Shown: piece by piece, positions 1 through 5,170 of the stretch | How positions within the stretch are numbered: position 1 is the stretch's first letter | Layout: each line of letters opens with the position of its first letter | Source: Nitrospinaceae bacterium | Lineage (GTDB): Bacteria > Nitrospinota > Nitrospinia > Nitrospinales > VA-1 | Assembly: GCA_029937635.1 (NCBI GenBank) | Contig: JAPYPM010000155.1 | Coordinates: forward strand, 549 to 5,718 | DNA: 5,170 bases | Direction of reading: 5' to 3' | The notes under the pieces: generated by a model | Told to the model about the DNA's origin: nothing | Seen by the model: only the letters and a program-made list of their open reading frames with translations | Databases searched by the model: none | Translations under genes and position numbers: made by a program

Positions 1-2
1 GT

Positions 3-167
3 GATACGCCCAAAAAAGTAGACCCAGAAGAAGAGTGTGAATATTGTGACAAATCCTTGCTTGAAGGGTGCAATGAATATGGATCAATCTTCAAAGATGA
101 CGGTCTGGAATATCCCTGCCCCAACAACGATAATCAGTTCCCACCGCGACCAGGCGTGCCTGACTGA
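3..167 (+). CDS. C-terminal end of an unrecognised acidic, cysteine-containing protein (partial)
   Basis: An open frame enters from the left edge and gives 54 residues before a TGA at 165-167. I do not recognise the family. The tail is strongly acidic (about 14 Asp/Glu against 5 Lys/Arg) and has four cysteines: a CEYC pair at local residues 12 and 15, then Cys23 and Cys39. It ends in a proline-rich stretch, FPPRPGVPD. Four cysteines in this arrangement could bind a metal or form disulfides, but this is only a possibility. The stop lies 12 bases before the next start on the same strand, so the two genes are probably cotranscribed and may share a pathway. No start codon is present in the window. 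The short length leaves some chance of a random open frame, but the composition and tight spacing argue for a real gene end. Confidence 0.6.
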   Translation, partial: DTPKKVDPEEECEYCDKSLLEGCNEYGSIFKDDGLEYPCPNNDNQFPPRPGVPD

Positions 168-179
168 GTTCTATTTGAT

Positions 180-1124
180 ATGAGCTTCAGGAGCACATTA
201 AGCGCGATGAGGTATTATCCCGCCTACCCGGGTCGCACTTTCTTGCCGCGGACGAAAACGAGCACAAAATTTTTTAATATTGTGTCTCGAGCGCTGCATC
301 CCATCGATTCGCTTGCGCGAATGCGTTTGCCATCCCGAACGGATACACAGATTAGCCGAGCAAAAGGTTGGATGGTCGCCGACCTTGGGCTGGATATGTC
401 GTACTTTGTGGCACTCGGGTCTGACGAAATCTTCAGAGCGAACTCGCTTTGGAACAAGAAACCATTTCTTCAATCGTCCCGACTTGAGCTCGAAGACCAC
501 GAGCCGTTAAGGAAGTTGGCCGTCGACCCCCGGATATTGTCACCGGTCGCCCACTATCTCGGATCGAAACCGGTATTGGCGGATGCCGTTATTTGGTACT
601 CGCCGAATGATCAGGAATTGGTTGGCGGCAGCCAATTTTATCACTTCGACAATTTTGATACCCGTCAGGTCCGGTGCGTTTTTCCCCTAACTGAAATTAC
701 AGAGAGAAGTGGTCCGCTAACGATTTTTGAAGCGGATGAAAGTGAACGAATTTATCGCAAACTAATTAAGTCGGGGCGAATAAAACGGCGTAGCACCAAA
801 GTATTAGACGAGTGGATATATCCACTGACAATCAAAGACCCCATTCAGGTAATGGCGGGGCCGGGTTCCGTGATATTTGTTGATACCGATAATTGCTTTC
901 ATTACGGCAGTCGTCCTGCCCCAGAATCCAGGATGGTCCTGATGCTTGAGTTTTGCACCAGCGGTGCTCGGGATCTTCCGCTGTGGGGACGTAAACCTAA
1001 AACCTGGAATACAGCGTCCGAACGCAGTGTCTTTGGTCTGAATCATCTATTTTTCTATAAGGCGCGGAGCAGGGTCGACAAGGCCCGCGCCGAATCATTG
1101 GATCCCGGCGACGGACTGGAATAA
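180..1124 (+). CDS. Phytanoyl-CoA dioxygenase (PhyH)-like Fe(II)/2-oxoglutarate oxygenase
   Basis: This 314-residue protein has the marks of a non-haem iron, 2-oxoglutarate-dependent oxygenase of the PhyH superfamily. Such enzymes usually hydroxylate a small molecule or lipid while converting 2-oxoglutarate to succinate and CO2. His155-x-Asp157, in the context QFYHFDNFD, is the expected proximal metal pair. His241 in CFHYGSR is the expected distal metal ligand, and Arg251, ten residues on, sits where the family binds the 2-oxoglutarate carboxylate. Between them lie the strand and turn FPLTEITERSGPLTIF (168-183), typical of PhyH double-stranded beta-helix cores, and GPGSVIFVDTD near 228-237. 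The family and metal triad are seen; the substrate is unknown. The first 50 or so residues are basic and not clearly part of the fold. The ATG at 180 follows the preceding stop by 12 bases and has no Shine-Dalgarno sequence. Met10 (207) is a less likely start. No signal peptide is evident, so it is probably cytoplasmic. Length fits the family. Confidence 0.85.
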   Translation: MSFRSTLSAMRYYPAYPGRTFLPRTKTSTKFFNIVSRALHPIDSLARMRLPSRTDTQISRAKGWMVADLGLDMSYFVALGSDEIFRANSLWNKKPFLQSSRLELEDHEPLRKLAVDPRILSPVAHYLGSKPVLADAVIWYSPNDQELVGGSQFYHFDNFDTRQVRCVFPLTEITERSGPLTIFEADESERIYRKLIKSGRIKRRSTKVLDEWIYPLTIKDPIQVMAGPGSVIFVDTDNCFHYGSRPAPESRMVLMLEFCTSGARDLPLWGRKPKTWNTASERSVFGLNHLFFYKARSRVDKARAESLDPGDGLE

Positions 1125-1272
1125 CCTTTCCAGCATATTTCTAAAGCCGTCGGTCACGAAGTTCGTTCCCAGAATCTACCGCCTCACCCCTTCTTGCACA
1201 GGTAGTCGGGCGATGTATTATGAAACTTCGTTGGGCTCGTGAATATTGCGTCTATTCGCAGACGCTTGGAAA

Positions 1273-2772
1273 ATGGCATTGAAGCAGACAGTTCTTATCG
1301 CGGCGCTTCCTGATTTTGATCGCCGTTACAAATACCACAAGCAGATGCGGGGCGGGATCGGGAATCGATCCCTGCGGGCTCGAAATCAACGCGATTTGCC
1401 GCGAAATATCCATCCTATTTTGGATGTACTTTACGGTGCCGCCGTACTTCGCGATGCTGGTTATGATGTCCACGTTGACGACGATCAGTATCGAGATTCT
1501 CTCGACTATGCCAAGTACGAGCGTGATCTCGTTGCTGCACTTCCGAGAGACCCGGATATCGTTTTTGTTCGAATGAGCCAGCCGTCAATCGTTACTGATC
1601 TTTGGGTTTCGGAGAGGCTTCGATCGCTTTGGCCAAATGCAATGTTTCATGCTTTCGGTCCCTTGTTTTCAGCGCAGGAGCTGATCGATTGCGTGGCCGA
1701 GGCGAAAATATTTGACACCCTTGTTGCTAGCGAATTTGAATCCGTTGTGTTGCGCGTTGCAAGCGAAGTAGAGATGGATTCTATTCCTGGTGTCTATGTG
1801 CAGACTAATAACGGGTATGTTTGTGAAGATAAGACGCGTGAACTTACCGACATGCAGTCTCTTCCGTTTGCGGCTTACGATTTAGTCGATTACGGAAAAC
1901 TCGATCGCTTCATAATTCAGACCGAACGAGGTTGCCCGCTCGCCTGCAACTACTGCCCGTACTTTACAGGTCAGGGTCATAAGTTCCGGGCAAAAACAGC
2001 TGCACGAGTTGTGGAAGAGCTGCAACATTATTATGAAACCTTTGGTATTCGAACCTTCATGATTCACGATCCAATATTTTCGCTTGATCGAAAAAGAGTA
2101 GCTGAGATATGTGAAAGATTGATCGATTTGGATCTTCCGATTGAATGGGAATGTGAGACCCACATGAATCATCTTGATTCAGGATTATTGGAACTTCTTT
2201 ACCGGGCGGGAAACCGGCATCTTGCATTCGGCGTTGAGTCGGCGAGCGACGAGGTACTGGAACAGGCAAACCGAAGATTTAAGGATTGGGACAAGGTTCG
2301 TGAAAACATTCGAACCTGCAAGAAAGTAGGAATTCGGGTAACGGGTTATTTCATACTTGCGCTTCCGGGCGAGACCCTTCGGAGTGTTTTTGAGACGATG
2401 CGACTTGCACGTGATCTTGATCTTGATACAAGCCGTTTCAACCTACCTTCCTCTTATCCTGGTACCGGCGCGTTTCAGTTGGGGCTTGAATCAAGATTAT
2501 TGCGGCCCGAAGAATTCGAAGGCACGAAAGCTGAATATTATTCCCAGCTCGTGACAGAAGGCGTGAGCGCCGGAATGAAGGGGTTTCGGATTTCCTACTC
2601 GGACTCGATTTCGGACCGTCAGGCGCTGCTCCTATGGTACGTCGCGCGGCACCGTTATCTTGGCCGTGGCCACAAAAATTCCCGGTTCGTGCGTCGGCTC
2701 AAGGTTTGGGTTTACTTGGTAATGATTGGTGCCATTGCCGCTTTAAATCCGCGCCGGATCGCGACTTCATGA
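1273..2772 (+). CDS. B12-binding-type radical SAM protein
   Basis: A protein of 499 residues, from the ATG at 1273, with the two-domain layout of cobalamin-dependent radical SAM enzymes. The N-terminal part (about 1-200) resembles a B12-binding Rossmann fold, with the HPILDVLYGAAVLRDAGYD-type element at 47-66 and the DPDIVFVRMS strand near 94-103. The radical SAM domain starts near 212 and carries the CxxxCxxC cluster motif (Cys221, Cys225, Cys228). FGVES (319-323), LPGE (364-367) and YPGTG (395-399) are typical of the class related to BchE and MiaB. The DxHxxG cobalamin signature is absent, and the usual GG-containing turn reads FGPLFS (128-133), so B12 binding is uncertain. Family members carry out methylations, ring formation and other radical reactions; this one's reaction is unknown. 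The C-terminus has a hydrophobic stretch (about 478-491) between basic residues, suggesting membrane contact. An in-frame TTG at 1246 would add nine residues, but the ATG fits the start of the first beta strand better. The SDR gene follows after 10 bases. Confidence 0.88.
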   Translation: MALKQTVLIAALPDFDRRYKYHKQMRGGIGNRSLRARNQRDLPRNIHPILDVLYGAAVLRDAGYDVHVDDDQYRDSLDYAKYERDLVAALPRDPDIVFVRMSQPSIVTDLWVSERLRSLWPNAMFHAFGPLFSAQELIDCVAEAKIFDTLVASEFESVVLRVASEVEMDSIPGVYVQTNNGYVCEDKTRELTDMQSLPFAAYDLVDYGKLDRFIIQTERGCPLACNYCPYFTGQGHKFRAKTAARVVEELQHYYETFGIRTFMIHDPIFSLDRKRVAEICERLIDLDLPIEWECETHMNHLDSGLLELLYRAGNRHLAFGVESASDEVLEQANRRFKDWDKVRENIRTCKKVGIRVTGYFILALPGETLRSVFETMRLARDLDLDTSRFNLPSSYPGTGAFQLGLESRLLRPEEFEGTKAEYYSQLVTEGVSAGMKGFRISYSDSISDRQALLLWYVARHRYLGRGHKNSRFVRRLKVWVYLVMIGAIAALNPRRIATS

Positions 2773-2782
2773 CCGTTATACG

Positions 2783-3556
2783 GTGACCGCGAATAAACCA
2801 AAGGTCGTAGTCTTAACCGGTGCCGGGGGGCAATTCGGCCATTTGCTTGCGCAGGAGATGGCGCCATATCCGGATATACAGGCCGTTCTTTTGACGTCGG
2901 AACCGGATCGATTACGGCTGGCCCTAACGGATACCGACCTTACAAATACTGAAATCATCAAGGTAGATTTGGCAGATTCAGAATCCGTCAAATCTGTTTT
3001 TGCCAGCATTCATGAAAAATTTGGAGATATCGATTCACTGATCAACAATGCCGCGCTCCCGCCGGTGTCCGGCTTCGAAGACTTTGTGAGCAATTCTAAC
3101 GACCTAAGGGTTCGCGAATCCTACGTTATCAACTGCGCAGCGCCGTTGTGGTGCATCAAGTATTGCCTAAATCAAGGCGAGACGACTGGTAAGGTCATTA
3201 TCAACGTCCTTACGGCACGCGCGTTGACGGGGCACACACGCCACATCGATTATTTCTCATCGAAGGGCGGGCTCTACAACGCAACAATAAGTTTTGCCCA
3301 TGACTATCCGCGTCATAGATTTCGCAGCATCATGTCTGGAAATATCGACACCGGAAATGGCGGTGACAGCCCCCAAGAAATGTGGCAGGAAATCTGCCGT
3401 AACATTTTTTCAAATGACGACAGGCCTTATCGTGAAATCTATTTTATGCCGCGCCGGCAGTTCTATTTGCATTTGTTACGATATTACCTGAGACACTTCT
3501 TCAATACGAAACGCTTATCGATCGGTCGCCGGGGTCGCAACCAATCTCCAAGATAA
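2783..3556 (+). CDS. Short-chain dehydrogenase/reductase (SDR) family oxidoreductase
   Basis: A 257-residue NAD(P)-dependent oxidoreductase with a Rossmann fold, presumably interconverting an alcohol and a carbonyl. The nucleotide-binding loop is TGAGGQFG (12-19), which fits the TGxxGxxG spacing of extended SDRs rather than the classical TGxxxGxG. The rest is classical: an Asp62 region after the third strand, NNAA (88-91), a structural Asn117, and the catalytic YxxxK pair Tyr157/Lys161. The catalytic Ser, expected 13 residues before the Tyr, is replaced by Thr144. The usual PG turn after the active site reads SGNIDTG (185-191). The last 35 or so residues are rich in aromatic and basic residues (FYLHLLRYYLRHFF, 227-240), which could form a membrane-contacting or dimer-forming helix. 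The start is a GTG, 10 bases after the radical SAM stop and without a Shine-Dalgarno sequence, so translation may be coupled. Position suggests it acts on the same substrate as the radical SAM enzyme and the dioxygenase, but this is inferred only from order and spacing. Confidence 0.85.
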   Translation: MTANKPKVVVLTGAGGQFGHLLAQEMAPYPDIQAVLLTSEPDRLRLALTDTDLTNTEIIKVDLADSESVKSVFASIHEKFGDIDSLINNAALPPVSGFEDFVSNSNDLRVRESYVINCAAPLWCIKYCLNQGETTGKVIINVLTARALTGHTRHIDYFSSKGGLYNATISFAHDYPRHRFRSIMSGNIDTGNGGDSPQEMWQEICRNIFSNDDRPYREIYFMPRRQFYLHLLRYYLRHFFNTKRLSIGRRGRNQSPR

Positions 3557-3614
3557 TTCTGTTTCGTTTCGAGGTCCGGGTTCGTTCCAATTCTGTATTT
3601 TTCTAAATTACCGA

Positions 3615-3642
3615 CGTGCACAACAACTAATTGAGTTGCACG
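3615..3642. other. Imperfect hairpin between convergent genes
   Basis: CAACT (3624-3628) pairs with AGTTG (3634-3638) around a five-base loop. The outer CGTG (3615-3618) pairs with CACG (3639-3642), leaving a five-base bulge on the left arm. It lies in the gap between the SDR stop and the FGE-like stop, where terminators for both strands would be expected. No T-run follows on either strand, so it is not a classical intrinsic terminator. I see no gene in the rest of 3557-3760. Confidence 0.3.
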
Positions 3643-3760
3643 CCGTATCCGGCCCGTTCTTCGCAATCCTAAGAATACAAAAATGGCTTTCCGATACGTG
3701 CTCAAGATATTTTTAGTTCACCAAATCAGTGGATTGTTGCCGCCATCGTCGGCATTGCGT

Positions 3761-4738
3761 TTACTCATTTGACGATATGGTCTTTGCGACGCGCAGTCCA
3801 AAGCTAAAAAGCCGCGGGCTGTATTGCGTTGTGAAGCGATTTGCGGAGCGGACTATTCTTGGTCGACTATCTAACGATCCACCTCGAACAACGTCGCCCG
3901 TGCAATCCCAAACGTTGCCGTCCGTCGGGGCACCGACATAGTCTTCATGCCAACAATCTTCGATCCATTCCCAAACATTTCCATGTACGTCAAAAACGCC
4001 AAACGAATTTCCCGGGTAACTTCCGACTGGCAGCGTTCGGCCAACGTTATTACCAAAATTGGCCTGTTCCTTCGAGATTTCATCTCCAAAATTGAATCGG
4101 GTTGCAGTGCCGGCGCGCGCGGCATACTCCCATTCTGCCTCGCTCGGAAGCCGGTATTCTTGTGCAGTAATCTGAGACAGCCAGCTGACATAAGCTCTTG
4201 CGTCACGCCAACCTATATGCAGGACGGGCATTCGTCCGCGACCCCAACCTTTATCCCTCGGTGAATAGCGCCTGCATCCGCCGTCAGCAACACATACATC
4301 CCATTCCGCGAACGTGACTTCGTAGGCGCCAATCGCAAATTGACGGACTGATACCTGATGTTGCGGCCCTTCATTTCGAAACCGTCCTGCCTCATCAGTT
4401 GGCGACCCCATCAAGAAAGTTCCGCTTGGAATCATGACCATTTCGGGACATTCAGGACAGACGGTGCCGTCGGCGCGCAGATCGCGGAATGGTGTGGCGG
4501 TCGGGCCGCTGCCTTTGTTTTGCTCCGATATCAGACCGGCTTGCGCCGTCCGGATTTTGTCTGTCGAGGCGGTTGCTTCGTCCGAATCGGCACCAACTCG
4601 GGCATCGTTGAGGTATGGCGTTTCTGATGCCCCGATAGTTTGATCGGCACCCGCGATCTCCGCACTGACGAAGGACAAAATCGCAATCAGAAACGGCGTC
4701 GCGAACCAGTTGCGATGTCTAGGAGAAATCTGAATCAT
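3761..4738 (-). CDS. Secreted FGE/SUMF1-family protein (formylglycine-generating-enzyme-like), no catalytic Cys pair
   Basis: This 325-residue protein opens with a Sec signal peptide: basic residues in RHRN, a hydrophobic core from about 11 to 27, and a likely cleavage after AGA at 31. It is therefore probably periplasmic. A low-complexity linker (about 32-90) leads to a C-type-lectin-like sulfatase-modifying-factor domain from about 94 to 318. Family marks are CPEMVMIPSGTFLMGS (97-112), YRLPSEAEWEYAARAG (195-210), DVHGNVWEW (250-258), VVRGGS (283-288) and the closing FGLRVAK. True formylglycine-generating enzymes carry two active-site cysteines 3 and 8 residues after the GGS. Here those places hold Ser291 and Val296, so sulfatase-activating oxidase activity is unlikely. 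Other cysteines (94, 97, 149, 155, 262, 279) probably form disulfides. Many bacterial proteins of this domain have no known reaction, and some relatives act on other substrates (EgtB, PvdO). No sulfatase gene is visible nearby. The ATG is chosen because the signal peptide begins directly after it; no Shine-Dalgarno sequence precedes it. Confidence 0.88.
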   Translation of the reverse strand: MIQISPRHRNWFATPFLIAILSFVSAEIAGADQTIGASETPYLNDARVGADSDEATASTDKIRTAQAGLISEQNKGSGPTATPFRDLRADGTVCPECPEMVMIPSGTFLMGSPTDEAGRFRNEGPQHQVSVRQFAIGAYEVTFAEWDVCVADGGCRRYSPRDKGWGRGRMPVLHIGWRDARAYVSWLSQITAQEYRLPSEAEWEYAARAGTATRFNFGDEISKEQANFGNNVGRTLPVGSYPGNSFGVFDVHGNVWEWIEDCWHEDYVGAPTDGNVWDCTGDVVRGGSLDSRPRIVRSANRFTTQYSPRLFSFGLRVAKTISSNE

Positions 4739-4795
4739 TGAGAACAGGTAAGCGCTCTATCTTGTGCAAATTGGGAGAAGTGTCCGATCACTACG

Positions 4796-4822
4796 CTGTC
4801 CTGTTTTGGACAGGATTGTCAA
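4796..4822 (-). promoter_or_regulatory. Operator-like nested palindrome with a -35-like TTGACA upstream of the FGE-like gene
   Basis: CTGTCC (4796-4801) and GGACAG (4808-4813) form a perfect dyad with a six-base spacer. A second register, TCCTGT (4799-4804) with ACAGGA (4810-4815), is nested in it. Read on the - strand, TTGACA (4822-4817) lies immediately upstream of the palindrome, about 80 bases before the FGE-like start. A 17-base spacer would place the -10 hexamer at ACAGCG, which is a poor match, so the promoter is not proven. The TGTCC half-site recurs at 4781 and 4869. The arrangement suits a dimeric regulator that blocks or positions RNA polymerase, but no regulator gene is visible. 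Confidence 0.35.
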
Positions 4823-4873
4823 ATTGCGTCGCCAGACCATTTATTTAAGTTCGCCGAAAATTCCTATTTGTCC

Positions 4874-4898
4874 GGCGAGATAAAAAACTCGTCTCGCC
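4874..4898. other. Seven-base-pair inverted repeat in the intergenic region
   Basis: GGCGAGA (4874-4880) is exactly complementary to TCTCGCC (4892-4898) around an 11-base loop that holds a run of six A on the + strand. It lies about 50 bases past the stop of the right-hand partial gene and could help end its transcript. The expected U-tract after the stem is missing in both directions; the T-run falls in the loop. A weaker five-base hairpin (4915-4929, CAAGA/TCTTG) lies next to it. The function is unknown. Confidence 0.35.
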
Positions 4899-4946
4899 AC
4901 GAAATTTTCTCGTTCAAGAAATTGTCTTGTGGTGGTCGAGTGGAAT

Positions 4947-5170
4947 TCAGGACAAGGATTGTGCGAGAGAAGGGAAGTTGCTCTCCAACTTATTTCGGAC
5001 CTCATGCTTTTCTTGAAACGCGTCAAGAATTAGATCGGCTTTTTCTTGGTAATGTGATGCTCTTTCCTTCGGCTGATCAAAAATAAAATACCGCATGAGA
5101 TGGCGGAATACCTCAACCAGTCGAGGATCGGGCAAATTGCAGGAACGGCAAAGGGGATAGTCCGTGAGGT
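4947..5170 (-). CDS. C-terminal end of an unrecognised protein (partial)
   Basis: A - strand frame is open from the right edge to a TGA at 4947-4949, giving 73 residues with no stop. I do not recognise it. It contains a CRSC pair at local residues 7-10, then a stretch with helical character: aromatic and hydrophobic near VEVFRHLMRYFIF, then charged and amphipathic (KADLILDAFQEK). The composition is protein-like, and the frame lies on the same strand as the FGE-like gene, 208 bases upstream of it. An in-frame TTG at 5135 could in principle start a 62-residue protein, but since the frame stays open to the edge, a longer gene is more likely. An open frame of this size could also arise by chance, and two other short frames overlap it, so the call is moderate. 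Confidence 0.5.
   Translation of the reverse strand, partial: LTDYPLCRSCNLPDPRLVEVFRHLMRYFIFDQPKERASHYQEKADLILDAFQEKHEVRNKLESNFPSLAQSLS

Noticed and set aside
1156..1231. An eight-base inverted repeat (ACGAAGTT and AACTTCGT, about 60 bases apart) in the gap before the radical SAM gene.
   Set aside because: A match of this length in a gap of about 150 bases is not rare by chance, and the arms do not extend or sit next to a promoter I can recognise.
1246..1272. TTG start giving a nine-residue longer radical SAM protein.
   Set aside because: The ATG at 1273 sits just before the first beta strand expected for a B12-type domain, and neither start has a clear ribosome-binding site. The TTG remains possible but less likely.
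1220..1282. A 20-codon ATG frame overlapping the radical SAM start, which might be a leader peptide.
   Set aside because: It has no ribosome-binding site, no informative residues and no nearby attenuator structure. Frames of this size are common by chance.
3484..3705. A 73-residue - strand open frame between the SDR and FGE-like genes.
   Set aside because: It overlaps the SDR C-terminus antisense, shows no recognisable motif, and covers the convergent gap where no gene is needed.
3684..3808. A + strand frame that would encode a transmembrane-like segment (IVAAIVGIAFTHL followed by basic residues).
   Set aside because: It has no plausible start codon, is preceded by a stop, and overlaps the end of the FGE-like gene on the other strand. 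It is most likely a chance reading of antisense sequence.
4841..5086. Overlapping short frames on both strands (4841-5026 on -, 4868-5086 on +).
   Set aside because: They overlap each other and the better-supported partial gene on the - strand, and they show no domain-like pattern.

Overview
The window looks like accessory DNA from a Gram-negative bacterium. One gene encodes an exported protein with a typical Sec signal peptide, and its CPEM-type sulfatase-modifying-factor domain recalls alphaproteobacterial homologues. That assignment is an inference from resemblance only. Base composition looks balanced, and no rRNA, tRNA, CRISPR array or transposase is visible.

Left part (1-3556), all on the + strand: the C-terminal end of an unrecognised acidic protein with four cysteines (3-167); 12 bases later a PhyH-type Fe(II)/2-oxoglutarate dioxygenase (180-1124); after a gap of about 150 bases a B12-binding-type radical SAM enzyme (about 1273-2772); and 10 bases later a short-chain dehydrogenase/reductase (2783-3556). 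The tight spacing of the first and last pairs, and the shared strand, suggest one transcription unit. Hydroxylation, radical chemistry and carbonyl/alcohol interconversion side by side is the enzyme mix of a tailoring cassette for a small molecule, lipid or surface glycan. The substrate cannot be read from the sequence. The radical SAM protein ends in a hydrophobic basic segment and the SDR in an aromatic basic one, so the work may be done at the inner membrane face on a lipid-like or lipid-linked substrate (inference).

Right part (3557-5170), genes on the - strand: a convergent gap with one imperfect hairpin; a secreted FGE/SUMF1-family protein without the catalytic cysteine pair of true formylglycine-generating enzymes (3761-4738); a 208-base intergenic region with dyads and a repeated TGTCC half-site (4739-4946); and the C-terminal end of an unrecognised protein running off the right edge (4947-5170). 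Nothing ties this part functionally to the left-hand cassette.

None of the four complete genes has a convincing Shine-Dalgarno sequence. The best candidate for something undescribed is the dioxygenase / radical SAM / SDR cassette. The second is the TGTCC-rich region upstream of the FGE-like gene.
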